Shown piece by piece: positions 6,939-15,827 of a stretch of 64,000 nucleotides of DNA. Source of the DNA: Candidatus Saccharibacteria bacterium UBA2866 (lineage in GTDB: Bacteria > Patescibacteriota > Saccharimonadia > Saccharimonadales > Saccharimonadaceae); NCBI GenBank assembly GCA_002350545.1, contig DEEY01000002.1:37363-101362 (forward strand). The letters are read 5' to 3'. The translations under genes and the position numbers were made by a program. Within the stretch, counting starts at the first letter, position 1. Every line of letters starts with the position of its first letter. The notes under the pieces were generated by a model, which was not told where the DNA came from, made no database searches, and saw only the letters and a program-made list of their open reading frames with translations.

Positions 6939-8688
6939 GGAAGCTGAAGACCGTATTGTTAGTTTGCTTCTGGCCGAGGGGCTTGCTGATGCGAATTTAG
7001 TTAATAGCATCAAGGTTCAAGCAGAATCTGCCGGTAAACCTGTTCTTGACGAGCTAATTAATGGTAAACTCATCAATGAAGATATGGTTGCTCGCGCTAC
7101 AGCTGCTATCATTGGTGTACCTTATGTAGAGCTCAAAAACATCACCATCGATCAGGATACTCTCAGTAAAATTCCTGGCGACGCCTCCTCGCGTGTTCTT
7201 GCTGTTGCTCTTGGCGAAAAAGACGGTATGTTAAACGTTGCTATGGTTGATGTTACCAACGTCCAAGCTACCGATTACTTATCAAATCTCATTAATCAAC
7301 CAATTAGAGTTTGGATGTCTTCCGAACGAGGTATTCGTGAAGTCCTCGAGCAGTATCATGGTGATTTTTCTAGCGTCAAAGAGGCCGTTGACGAAACTAA
7401 TGAAGAAATCGCTGAGGAAAATGCCAGCTCCAACGTTAAAACTATTGTTCAAGATTCGCCAATTAGTAAAGCTCTTACCACTATTCTTAGCTATGCTGCT
7501 AAAACCAAAGCATCCGATATCCACATTGAGCCTCTCGAAAATTCGCTTATTATTCGGTGTCGTATCGATGGCGTTCTTCGCAAAATCATGGAACTTCCAA
7601 AAACTGTTGCTCCAGCCTTAGTCTCACGTATTAAAATTCTGTCTAACCTCAAAATTGACGAACACCGCATCCCTCAGGACGGCCAGTTCACAGTTTTAGT
7701 TGATGATCAAGAGATTGATCTTCGTATCGCCATCTCACCAGTTACTTGGGGTGAGCAAGTTGTAATTCGTTTGCTTGATAAAACCGGTGTTTCGATGGAA
7801 ATCGAAAAAATGGGTATGAGTGGCCGTGCTTTACGGGATGTTCTAAATGGTATTAAGCAACCAAATGGTATGATTCTTACCTCTGGTCCTACTGGTTCTG
7901 GTAAGTCTACCACTCTTTATGCCTTGATTCAGCAAATTAAATCCGAACAAATTAACATTGTAACTCTAGAAGACCCAGTTGAGTATAAAATGGACGGCAT
8001 CAACCAAATTCAAGTTAATGTCGATGCCGGGCTAACTTTTGCTTCCGGTCTCCGCTCTATCCTACGTCAGGATCCTGATGTAGTGATGGTCGGTGAGATT
8101 CGTGACTCCGAAACTGCAGGCCTCGCTGTTCAAGCCGCCCTTACCGGTCACCTTGTCTTTAGCACTCTCCACACCAATTCAGCTGCTGGTATTTTACCTC
8201 GTCTTCTTGATATGGGTATCGAACCATTTCTTCTTGCCTCTACGTTAAATGTTGTGATTGGCCAGCGCCTCGTTCGTCGTATTACCGAAAAGCGTGAAAT
8301 GTATAAATCTTCCGAAATTGAAACCAAGGGTATTAATGACATCGTTGGGAATCTCTTGCCGCAAGACAAAGAATCGGTAGCTCAAGTTAGCGAAGATCTT
8401 GGTTATCCAGGCCTGCCAGTCAAAAACGACGACCACTACATGCTTGCACGTGGCATCGATTCCAAAGAGACACCTGGTGGTTACAAGGGGCGTGCCGGGC
8501 TTTATGAAACTATTACCGTAGACGAAGATATTCAGAAAACAATCATTAATCATTCTACCGCCAATGAAATCATGCGTCTAGCCAAAGAAAAGGGAACTAT
8601 CACCATGCGCCAAGACGGTATGCTAAAAGCTCTCTCGGGCATAACATCAATAGAGGAGGTTAACCGCGTAGCTAGTGACTTATCATAA
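6922..8688 (+). CDS. pilB: Type IV pilus extension ATPase PilB (GspE/PulE family)
   Basis: 588 residues. An N-terminal MshEN-type domain (about 1-150) precedes the ATPase core, with Walker A GPTGSGKST near 322-330, an Asp box (IVTLEDPVEYKMDG), Walker B (DPDVVMVGEIRDSETAG) and a His box (GHLVFSTLHTNSA). The start at 6922 has AAAGGA upstream; longer frames to 6865 lack one. The tetracysteine zinc site normal for PilB is missing: neither the LVRRITEKREM segment nor the region before GGYKGRAGLYE has the usual CxxC. It powers pilus polymerisation. Confidence 0.93.
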   Translation: MATLTREAEDRIVSLLLAEGLADANLVNSIKVQAESAGKPVLDELINGKLINEDMVARATAAIIGVPYVELKNITIDQDTLSKIPGDASSRVLAVALGEKDGMLNVAMVDVTNVQATDYLSNLINQPIRVWMSSERGIREVLEQYHGDFSSVKEAVDETNEEIAEENASSNVKTIVQDSPISKALTTILSYAAKTKASDIHIEPLENSLIIRCRIDGVLRKIMELPKTVAPALVSRIKILSNLKIDEHRIPQDGQFTVLVDDQEIDLRIAISPVTWGEQVVIRLLDKTGVSMEIEKMGMSGRALRDVLNGIKQPNGMILTSGPTGSGKSTTLYALIQQIKSEQINIVTLEDPVEYKMDGINQIQVNVDAGLTFASGLRSILRQDPDVVMVGEIRDSETAGLAVQAALTGHLVFSTLHTNSAAGILPRLLDMGIEPFLLASTLNVVIGQRLVRRITEKREMYKSSEIETKGINDIVGNLLPQDKESVAQVSEDLGYPGLPVKNDDHYMLARGIDSKETPGGYKGRAGLYETITVDEDIQKTIINHSTANEIMRLAKEKGTITMRQDGMLKALSGITSIEEVNRVASDLS

Positions 8689-8709
8689 CGCTTGTGGTAA
8701 AATAGTATT

Positions 8710-9795
8710 ATGGAAAACAGTGGGCAATTACAAAACAATCTCAAAATCGAATCTTTGCTTGAAGAATGTATTCGCCGGAAGGCTTCAGATTTGCATCTTC
8801 AATATGGCCTACCGCCAATTTTGAGAATTGACGGTGCCCTTACTCCTATCGCTGGCAACAATGCCTTAAATGAAGAAACCGTTAAAAGTCTAATTTTTGC
8901 AACTTTAGATGAAGAACAGCAAAAAATCCTCATGCAGGATAAAGAATTTGATTATTCCTTCGCCTTTGGTGATATTGCCCGTTTTCGTGTTAATGCTTTT
9001 CACGAACGTGGTAAACTCGCCGCTGCCTTCCGCTTAATCCCTAATCAGATTAAAAGCATCAACGATCTTGGCATGCCTGCCATCGTAGAGACTTTCGCCG
9101 AATTTCCACGCGGCTTAGTTTTGGTCACCGGCCCTACTGGTTCTGGTAAATCTACCACCCTAGCTGCTCTAATTGATAAGATTAATCGTGAAAAATCTAC
9201 TCACATTATCACGATCGAAGACCCAATCGAATTTACCCATAAATCGCAAAGGTCAGTCATCGCTCAACGTGAAGTTCACTATGATACTTTCAGTTTTGCC
9301 GCTGCACTCCGTTCAGCTCTTCGTGAAGACCCTGACGTAGTATTAATCGGTGAGATGCGCGACCTCGAAACTATTCAAGCCGCTATCACCATTGCTGAAA
9401 CTGGACACCTAGTGTTCGCAACTTTGCACACTAATTCTGCCGCTCAGTCAATTGATCGTATGGTAGACGTTTTCCCGGCTCATCAGCAACCTCAAGTTCG
9501 CACACAATTATCTAACATATTGATGGCTATTTGTGCTCAGCGTCTCGTCCCGGCTATTGGAGGTGGTCGCGTAGTTGCTGCTGAAATTATGATCGCAAAC
9601 TCAGCTATACGTGCTCTTATTCGTGATGGTAAAACACACCAGTTAGATACCGCTATCCAAACTGGCGCAGATCAAGGCATGCAGACTATGGATAGAACAT
9701 TAGCCAAACTTGTCCAAACCGGTGTAATTACCTATGATTCCGCCCGCGAATTTGCCGTTGACATCAACGAGCTTAATCGATTAGTAAAGGGCTAG
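8710..9795 (+). CDS. pilT: Type IV pilus retraction ATPase PilT
   Basis: 361 residues, typical PilT length. It has N-terminal RKASDLHLQYGLPPILRIDG, Walker A GPTGSGKST (about 141-149), THIITIEDPIEF, Walker B DPDVVLIGEMRDLETI and the His box GHLVFATLHTNSA. PilT depolymerises the pilus and drives twitching. TAAAAT at 8698-8703 lies 6 nt before the ATG, so it probably has its own leaderless promoter inside the operon, 21 nt after the pilB stop. Having both PilB and PilT implies retractable pili. Confidence 0.95.
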   Translation: MENSGQLQNNLKIESLLEECIRRKASDLHLQYGLPPILRIDGALTPIAGNNALNEETVKSLIFATLDEEQQKILMQDKEFDYSFAFGDIARFRVNAFHERGKLAAAFRLIPNQIKSINDLGMPAIVETFAEFPRGLVLVTGPTGSGKSTTLAALIDKINREKSTHIITIEDPIEFTHKSQRSVIAQREVHYDTFSFAAALRSALREDPDVVLIGEMRDLETIQAAITIAETGHLVFATLHTNSAAQSIDRMVDVFPAHQQPQVRTQLSNILMAICAQRLVPAIGGGRVVAAEIMIANSAIRALIRDGKTHQLDTAIQTGADQGMQTMDRTLAKLVQTGVITYDSAREFAVDINELNRLVKG

Positions 9796-9796
9796 C

Positions 9797-10999
9797 ATGA
9801 AGCGGTTTAAATATAAAGCCAAGGTCAAGGAGACTGGCAAAACAGTCAAAGGTACTATCCAGGCCGAAAACGAGCAATTTGCTGGTCGCCTTTTGATTGA
9901 ACAGGGTTACATTCCTGAATCCGTCGCGGAAGAAGGGAATGGCATTTTTGGCAAAGAAGGCCGTGTCACTACCAAGGACCGCATTACCTTTACACGCCAG
10001 CTTTCCACGCTAATTGGCGCTGGCCTGCCACTTGCTACTTCACTTCGCACCGTTGCTGAGCAGACTCAAGGCAAAGCCATGAAAACTATCGTCGAGGAAA
10101 TTCTCGCTAAAGTCGAAGCCGGTAAAAGTCTTCATGAAGCCTTTTCTGCATACCCCGACATTTTTAATGGTGTCTATCTCGCACTTATTCAAGCCGGTGA
10201 AACTTCTGGTACTTTGGATCTCGCTTTGAAGCGCCTAGCCGATCAAGAAGAAAAAGATGCCGCTATGATGAGTAAAATCCGCGGTGCATTAGTATACCCT
10301 GGTATCATTCTTGTAGTTATTATTGCCGTGCTTGCCTTTATGATGATTATGGTAGTCCCACAAGTCGAAGGACTTTACGAAGACATGGGCAAAGAATTGC
10401 CAGGCCTCACCAAATTACTTGTCAATATTTCCAATTTCTTTGGTCAGTTCTGGTGGCTGGTATTACTTATGGTTGTTGGTATTATTGCTGCAGCGTGGTA
10501 TGCCGTCAAGAAAACTCCAGCTGGTCGTAAAGTCGCCGATGGTTTCAAGCTTAAAGTTCCAATTTTTGGAGGGTTATTCAAAAAACTTTACGTTTCACGT
10601 TTTGCTCGTACGGCCGAGATGATGTTAGCTACCGGCGTGCCGATGCTAGATTCTGTTAAAATCGCTATTGACTCAACCTCTAACGTTGTAGTCGAGGAAG
10701 AATATAGTAAATCTCTCGACATCATCAAAGGTGGTAAAGCGCTTTCCGAAGGACTCAAAGATCGCAATTATATGTTGCCTCTAGTTCCACAAATGGCGAG
10801 CATCGGGGAAGAGTCCGGTAAAATTGACGAAATGCTAGGTAAAGCTGCCCAAGTCTATGAAAACGAGTTAGACGAACAAATCAATAATATTTCTACTATG
10901 ATTGAGCCAGTTCTTATGGTGATTATGGCTGGTCTTATTGGCGTCGTCGTAGGCGGTACTTTGCTTCCAATTTACTCCCTCGTCAATTCCGTTGCGTAA
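9797..10999 (+). CDS. pilC: Type IV pilus membrane platform protein PilC
   Basis: 400 residues with two tandem T2SF/PilC domains. The first contains FTRQLSTLIGAGLPLATSLRTVAEQ and the second SRFARTAEMMLATGVPMLDSVKIA, the usual internal repeat. Three hydrophobic segments lie near residues 170-192, 215-235 and 372-395. It forms the inner-membrane platform rotated by PilB and PilT. It begins one base after the pilT stop, so it is translationally coupled. The pilus machinery genes end here. Confidence 0.94.
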   Translation: MKRFKYKAKVKETGKTVKGTIQAENEQFAGRLLIEQGYIPESVAEEGNGIFGKEGRVTTKDRITFTRQLSTLIGAGLPLATSLRTVAEQTQGKAMKTIVEEILAKVEAGKSLHEAFSAYPDIFNGVYLALIQAGETSGTLDLALKRLADQEEKDAAMMSKIRGALVYPGIILVVIIAVLAFMMIMVVPQVEGLYEDMGKELPGLTKLLVNISNFFGQFWWLVLLMVVGIIAAAWYAVKKTPAGRKVADGFKLKVPIFGGLFKKLYVSRFARTAEMMLATGVPMLDSVKIAIDSTSNVVVEEEYSKSLDIIKGGKALSEGLKDRNYMLPLVPQMASIGEESGKIDEMLGKAAQVYENELDEQINNISTMIEPVLMVIMAGLIGVVVGGTLLPIYSLVNSVA

Positions 11000-11006
11000 A
11001 AAACTC

Positions 11007-11035
11007 TTGATTTTTAGCATAAACTAGTTTATTAT
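11007..11035 (+). promoter_or_regulatory. Promoter of the first pilin gene
   Basis: TTGATT (11007-11012), 17-bp spacer, TATTAT (11030-11035), followed by a leader with AGAAAGGA before the ATG at 11070. Unlike most nearby genes this pilin has a leader and Shine-Dalgarno sequence, in keeping with a need for high expression. Confidence 0.6.
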
Positions 11036-11069
11036 AAACATAAGGATAAAATCTAGAAAGGATTTATTT

Positions 11070-11576
11070 ATGACTAAATTAAATACAAAATCTAAGAAAG
11101 GCTTTACTATCATTGAGGTCTTCTTGGTGCTTGCTATCGCCGGTCTTATCTTCTTGATGGTTTTCGTGGCTTTGCCAGCCCTCCAACGTTCACAGCGTGA
11201 TACTCAACGGCGCGACGACCTTGCCCGCGTCGCCACTGCGGTAACCCAATATCAGACTAATAACGGCGGCAAATTACCAGGAGCGGGCAAAGAAAGCAAC
11301 CTAATCAATAACTATCTTGGCGGTAGTGAATTCGTTGATCCAGATGGCGCAGCATACAACATCACTATTATCGATGGAACTACCGGACATACCTATGATG
11401 CCTCCAACGGTAAATATGCAAAAGGTACTCTAGAGTTTGGTGACCATACAATTTACTTAATCCATAAAGCTTTGTGTGACGGTGAAGTTTCAACCCAGTC
11501 AAACGCACAAGCTCGTAGCTACGCTATACTATACAAGCTAGAGGGAACAGGTACTTACTGCGCGGATAACCAGTAA
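11070..11576 (+). CDS. Type IV pilin (candidate major pilin)
   Basis: 168 residues. A prepilin leader ends in KKG before FTIIEVFLVLAIAGLIF, with Glu at mature position 5, so PilD should cleave after Gly. The hydrophobic N-terminal helix continues into VALPALQRSQRDTQRRDDLARVATAVTQYQ. The C-terminal half holds one cysteine pair (ALCDGE ... TYCADN), the classic pilin disulfide loop. Its N-terminal 60 residues are nearly the same as those of the pilin on the opposite strand (11640-12194). Major versus minor pilin cannot be decided from sequence. Confidence 0.9.
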   Translation: MTKLNTKSKKGFTIIEVFLVLAIAGLIFLMVFVALPALQRSQRDTQRRDDLARVATAVTQYQTNNGGKLPGAGKESNLINNYLGGSEFVDPDGAAYNITIIDGTTGHTYDASNGKYAKGTLEFGDHTIYLIHKALCDGEVSTQSNAQARSYAILYKLEGTGTYCADNQ

Positions 11577-11597
11577 CCTGACATTGCACAACAGAAT

Positions 11598-11625
11598 AAA
11601 GCGGCAATCGCCGCTTTGTTTTTTT
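11598..11625 (+). terminator. Rho-independent terminator between the convergent pilins
   Basis: The stem AAAGCGGC-AATC-GCCGCTTT is followed by GTTTTTTT. It lies between the stops of the two convergent pilin genes. Confidence 0.85.
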
Positions 11626-11639
11626 ATGCCTAGTCTTAT

Positions 11640-12194
11640 CTAACTGTTTTCACAGTATATTCCACCACCTTCGAGCTTGTATAACACTGCAATCTTTCTT
11701 GGGTTTGACACTTTTACTGCCCCAGTGGCTTCATCCCCCGAGCATTTAGCCTCCAACAGTACATACATTCTAAATTCATTCGGGAAAGTACTGCCTGTCA
11801 CATCCTCTGCGCTTGGGCAAGTCTCACCAGTTGTACCTGTCCCGCAGGTCACAACATTCAGGCTGTATTCCTCTCCACTACTTGGGTCCTCAAAACCATC
11901 CCCCATATAATCTCTCAAAAACCCCGACCAATCCGTCTTAGTATATTTCTCTCCAGTCGCTTTATGGATGTCACTACCAGTCCCGCTTGGCAATGACCCG
12001 CGGTTATTTGTTTGGTACTTCTTTACTGCTGAAATTAGAGCTGTAATATCTTCTTTCCGCGCCGTATCCCTTTGTTGCCTTTGCAATGCCGGCAACGCAA
12101 TAAATATCATCAAGAATATCAAACCCGCAATTGCGAGCACAAGCGACACTTCGATTATTGTAAACCCCTTAAGACTAAAATCACCCTTTTTCAT
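11640..12194 (-). CDS. Type IV pilin, inverted paralogue
   Basis: 184 residues on the opposite strand to its paralogue. The leader MKKGDFSLKG precedes FTIIEVSLVLAIAGLIF, and the shared helix ends in ALPALQRQQRDTARKEDITALISAVKKYQTNN. Four cysteines (TCGTGTTGETC and AKCSGDE ... YCENS) suggest two disulfides, against one in the paralogue. TATAAT on the minus strand (12201-12206) is 6 nt before the ATG, so the mRNA is leaderless, unlike the other pilin. The different disulfide pattern suggests a distinct, perhaps minor or alternative, subunit. Confidence 0.88.
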   Translation of the reverse strand: MKKGDFSLKGFTIIEVSLVLAIAGLIFLMIFIALPALQRQQRDTARKEDITALISAVKKYQTNNRGSLPSGTGSDIHKATGEKYTKTDWSGFLRDYMGDGFEDPSSGEEYSLNVVTCGTGTTGETCPSAEDVTGSTFPNEFRMYVLLEAKCSGDEATGAVKVSNPRKIAVLYKLEGGGIYCENS

Positions 12195-12223
12195 AATTCA
12201 ATTATATCACAGTTTAGCAAGAA

Positions 12224-12300
12224 TAGCATAAACACCTTTTCGAGGACCGTAGGCTTGGGCGAACGCCCTTGAGTGTGTCCGAGGAAAGGTGTTTATGCTA
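12224..12300. repeat. Inverted repeat, core family II (promoter-proximal copy)
   Basis: Left arm 12224-12246 and right arm 12278-12300 are reverse complements with only about two mismatches (TAGCATAAACACCTTT). The 31-bp core (12247-12277) contains the hairpin GGGC-GAAC-GCCC and ends TTGAGTGTG. The core matches that inside the lipid kinase gene (27733-27763) at 27 of 31 positions. The right arm runs into the -10 of pilD. Confidence 0.85.
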
Positions 12301-12310
12301 TAATATGGAT

Positions 12311-13108
12311 ATGATAGTTTTATTTCGAGTGTTTTTATTTGTTCTTGGTGCTTGTATCGGCTCATTCCTTTGTTGCCAGGCACGTCGTTTCCGCCTTAAA
12401 GAGCAAAAAAAGAAATCACTTGGCAATCGCTCAGTTTGTCTGAGTTGTCATAAAAAACTAAAATGGTATGACAATCTGCCCATCATTTCATGGTTAATGC
12501 TGAAAGGGAAATGCCGTCACTGCCACAAAAAAATCGGCCTCGCCGAACTATTATCTGAACTCGGCACCGCACTTTCTTTTGTGCTACTTAGCTTCAATAT
12601 AAACATCCCCATCGCTTCCTCCATGGATTGGACCATTTTTGTCGCCACACTTCTCCTTACTACCATTTTAATTTTTCTCGCTATTTACGATGGGCTTTAC
12701 GGTGAATTACCTACTGTTTGTCTCGTGCTTGCCATCAGTTGTGCCATTGCTATTCTAGCATTTAGAATTTATACCACTATTTCTTCAAGCGGTTTTGCCG
12801 CAGAACTTATCTGGAAACCATTAGTGTCATTTTCCATTCTAGGCGGAATATACTTAGTACTCTACCTTGTTTCCAGAGGTCGTTGGGTCGGTGATGGCGA
12901 CTGGCTACTTGGCACTGCTATCGCACTCGCCCTTTATGATCCTTGGTTGGCCCTTGTTGCGCTTTTTCTTGCTAATTTTAGTGCCTGCTTGATCATGTAT
13001 CCAGCCGTCAAATCCAAGAAAAATCACAAAATCCATTTCGGACCTTTCCTCGTTATTGCCTATATCATCACAGCTAGTTTTGCTAATTTCATTTTGAATA
13101 TGATATAA
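12311..13108 (+). CDS. pilD: Prepilin peptidase / N-methyltransferase PilD (A24 family)
   Basis: 265 residues from this start. Order: FVLGACIGSFLCC, a zinc-binding CLSC ... CRHC pair of CxxC motifs, then about seven transmembrane helices with the two A24 aspartates in IYDGLYGELP and GDGDWLLG. It removes prepilin leaders and methylates the new N-terminus. ATGs exist at 12305 and 12311; TATAAT at 12299-12304 abuts the first, so a leaderless transcript would start at 12311. The zinc cysteines are kept here, unlike in PilB. A long inverted repeat lies directly upstream. Confidence 0.93.
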   Translation: MIVLFRVFLFVLGACIGSFLCCQARRFRLKEQKKKSLGNRSVCLSCHKKLKWYDNLPIISWLMLKGKCRHCHKKIGLAELLSELGTALSFVLLSFNINIPIASSMDWTIFVATLLLTTILIFLAIYDGLYGELPTVCLVLAISCAIAILAFRIYTTISSSGFAAELIWKPLVSFSILGGIYLVLYLVSRGRWVGDGDWLLGTAIALALYDPWLALVALFLANFSACLIMYPAVKSKKNHKIHFGPFLVIAYIITASFANFILNMI

Positions 13109-13115
13109 TAAACTT

Positions 13116-14873
13116 ATGGTAAAAAAGGGTGACACGTTAATTGAAGTCCTCCTCGCAGTAGGTATTTTTTCCATGATTGCAATTTCTGTGGTTGCCGTAA
13201 TGAGTGGTGGCACTTCTAGCGCTCAAACCGCTCTTGAAACTACCCTTGCGCGCGAGGAAATTGACGCTCAGGCCGAAGCTCTTCGCTACATACACGACTC
13301 TTATATTAATGATAAAAATTCTGGAAACACTGAACTCCCCACTGTTGCTCTGTGGCGAGAAATCGTCAACAATGAAAAGGTTTATGTTCCTAGTGGTGAC
13401 GAGGACGATAAAGAACTCTTGCAATACGCCCCCAACTCATGTCCTACCAACGCGTCCGATCTTCCAGAGGGCGCCTTCATTCTAGATACCAGATCTCTTG
13501 ACCAACCCAACGTCGCCTATAAATCAGCTAAAACTGACCCAGACGTATTTGCTCCTGCGACTACTTTCCCTCGTCTAGTATTCGGTGCAGATAGTAATAA
13601 CCTAATTGAAAACAGCACCAATACGACGCTTACTAGGGCTGAAGGTATTTATATTATTGCCGTTGCCGACAAGGATACGACTACCGTCCTCGACGTTGAT
13701 GGGAAACCCGTCAATAGCCAAGGCGCCGAAGTTTTTAGGCCTGCATTCTTTGATTTTTATATTCGTACCTGTTGGTACGGCACTGACGCCGAAACGCCTT
13801 CCACTATTTCTACAGTCATCCGTCTTCACAACCCAGACATCCAGACCGACTATGCATATTTTGGTTATAATGTAAATGGGGCAGCTTCCGATAACACAAA
13901 CTATCTTATCTTCAAAGACGATTACAGGAAGCATTTATATGATAACATTGATAAATTTTGGCCATGGAAACACACTGAAGGATGGAGCTTTGATGGGTGG
14001 TGCTTGAGGGAAAACGTCGTGGAAATAGAAGATGGGGGTACGGCTTGTAGAGGAGGCGCTTATCAAGTCGGAGATAGTTTTTCCAGTAGCGAAGGAGGTA
14101 ATTTTGATTTTGTTCCAATATTCTCTCATATTAAGTATACAATTGAGTATGACTCCAATGGCAGTTCATGGAAATACAACAATGGTCAACCTCAAATATG
14201 TTGGGAGGATGTTTCACGAGGTGAATGCGTAGTACAAGGTGATGAAATTACACGCTCTGGCTATGCTTTTGGTGGCTGGTGTGATGGCTCTGTTAGTTCA
14301 GATGGTACATGCAGTGGAAAAACATACCAAAAAGGCGACATCATCTATGCACCAAGCGGTTTCCCGGCCAGTAGAATTATTAGACTTGCCGCCATCTGGA
14401 AAGAACGAGACGAGGAGATTACTATTTATACCCAGTGGACTAGCAATACCGACTATGATTCGTATCTAAGGCTTTCTGACCCCAATAGCAGTGGTTATCT
14501 TGGTGCATCCTGGAACACCACTAATCCTTGCGCTACTACTGGCAATTCCTTATGCGTCACCCACCGCAATAAAACTTATGCGCTTGCTACGGGCAATGGC
14601 GATGGTCGCGGTGGCATCAACAACATATATTATGAAAGGTTTGTTATTCATACTCTAGGCGGCAAGGACTATTACTATTCTCTTCGCAACTGGAGCAATC
14701 CCGGCTATATTGGCAACGACATTACCGTTACTGTATCTGGTCCATATCTAGGCACCAAAACCTTCAAATCTACAGTTAAAAATAATTGCGCTTATTGGAA
14801 TGTTTTTGCTTATCAAGACGGCTCTATTGTTGAAAGAAACACTTGCACTAGCAGCATCGAATACCCATATTAA
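13116..14873 (+). CDS. Giant pilin-like protein with InlB-type repeats
   Basis: 585 residues. The N-terminus MVKKGDTLIEVLLAVGIFSMIAISVVAV is a class III prepilin leader (cleavage after Gly, Glu at position 5). A large globular part follows, then two InlB B-type repeats (GWSFDGWCL ... and GYAFGGWCDGS ... RLAAIWKE) and a C-terminal Cys-containing domain. It is probably a minor or tip pilin carrying an adhesive module (inference). The repeats are the same family as in the surface protein at the left edge. TATAAT lies 6 nt before the ATG and overlaps the pilD stop region. Confidence 0.82.
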   Translation: MVKKGDTLIEVLLAVGIFSMIAISVVAVMSGGTSSAQTALETTLAREEIDAQAEALRYIHDSYINDKNSGNTELPTVALWREIVNNEKVYVPSGDEDDKELLQYAPNSCPTNASDLPEGAFILDTRSLDQPNVAYKSAKTDPDVFAPATTFPRLVFGADSNNLIENSTNTTLTRAEGIYIIAVADKDTTTVLDVDGKPVNSQGAEVFRPAFFDFYIRTCWYGTDAETPSTISTVIRLHNPDIQTDYAYFGYNVNGAASDNTNYLIFKDDYRKHLYDNIDKFWPWKHTEGWSFDGWCLRENVVEIEDGGTACRGGAYQVGDSFSSSEGGNFDFVPIFSHIKYTIEYDSNGSSWKYNNGQPQICWEDVSRGECVVQGDEITRSGYAFGGWCDGSVSSDGTCSGKTYQKGDIIYAPSGFPASRIIRLAAIWKERDEEITIYTQWTSNTDYDSYLRLSDPNSSGYLGASWNTTNPCATTGNSLCVTHRNKTYALATGNGDGRGGINNIYYERFVIHTLGGKDYYYSLRNWSNPGYIGNDITVTVSGPYLGTKTFKSTVKNNCAYWNVFAYQDGSIVERNTCTSSIEYPY

Positions 14874-15812
14874 TCATTTCGTCTCCGAATGGAACTTCTC
14901 ATGTATCTCACGAAGATGCGCATCCGTCACATGCGTATAAATCTGTGTCGTTGAAATGTCAGCATGTCCTAGCATTGACTGTACGGCGCGTAAATCCGCT
15001 CCATTCATCAATAAATCCGTCGCAAAGGAATGACGTAAAGTATGTGGCGATACATGCTTCGTAATCCCAGCTAGTCTCGCATATTTTTCTACGATTCTTT
15101 CCACTGATCTCGCCGAAATCCGTCGATAATCACCAGAAGTATCCGCCGTCTGCATATTGCGCGAATTGTTTAAGAAAAGCGCCGGCAGGGAATCAGTCCT
15201 TGCGTCTAAGTAATCTGAAACCCTATCCGCACAAGCCTGTGAAATAAATATCGGCCGATCTTTGCTACCCTTACCTCGCACCATAAACTCCCGCCGCTCC
15301 AAGTTAATCGAATCTCGGTTCAGCCCCACTAGTTCAGACACCCGAAGCCCCCCAGAATACAATAGTTCAATAATCGCTCTATCCCTCAGCCCTGATTCCG
15401 TAGAAGTATCGATTTGCTCCAGCATCTCTTCCACTTCGTCATAATGCAGGAACGTCACTTGTTTACGAATCACTTTAGGAAGATCTACCAGTGACGGGTC
15501 CAGCGACTTAATATCTCGCCGCGCCAAGTATTTCAAGAATCCGCGTAGCGCAATCAAATGATATGCCTGTGTAATAACCTTGAGATCCTCTACGCCATTA
15601 TCCGATCCATACCGGTTGAGTTTTAATCGGTATTTACGTAGTAGTTCTTTAGTAATATCTTGTGGCCGCACCACATCCTTGTTTAAAATTTCCTGTGATA
15701 GCATCAAAAACCTTTCAAGATACAACCTATAATTATCAATTGTCTTCTTACTCCGCCCCGCTTCAATTTCCAGGTGCTCTAAAAAGTCATTGATTAAATC
15801 ACCTAAATCCAT
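14874..15812 (-). CDS. Tyrosine recombinase, XerC/XerD family
   Basis: 312 residues. An N-terminal SAM-like core-binding domain precedes the catalytic domain, with Arg in SGGLRVSELVGL, the HTLRHSFATDL box, GH in MLGHADISTTQIYTHV and the nucleophilic Tyr in IYTHV. Xer recombinases resolve chromosome dimers at dif. CPR genomes often have a single Xer. It could instead belong to an integrase, but no mobile-element context is visible. The minus-strand TATAAT (15819-15824) sits 6 nt before the ATG and inside the gap to ackA. Its stop abuts that of the convergent pilin-like gene. Confidence 0.88.
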   Translation of the reverse strand: MDLGDLINDFLEHLEIEAGRSKKTIDNYRLYLERFLMLSQEILNKDVVRPQDITKELLRKYRLKLNRYGSDNGVEDLKVITQAYHLIALRGFLKYLARRDIKSLDPSLVDLPKVIRKQVTFLHYDEVEEMLEQIDTSTESGLRDRAIIELLYSGGLRVSELVGLNRDSINLERREFMVRGKGSKDRPIFISQACADRVSDYLDARTDSLPALFLNNSRNMQTADTSGDYRRISARSVERIVEKYARLAGITKHVSPHTLRHSFATDLLMNGADLRAVQSMLGHADISTTQIYTHVTDAHLREIHEKFHSETK

Positions 15813-15827
15813 ACCCTAATTATAGCA

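Noticed and set aside
12905..13213. Minus-strand frames over pilD, pilin and many other genes
   Set aside because: They overlap well-supported genes on the other strand and show no family features.
14874..15812. Xer gene as an integrase of a mobile element
   Set aside because: No attachment repeats, excisionase or cargo genes are adjacent; neighbours are core genes.
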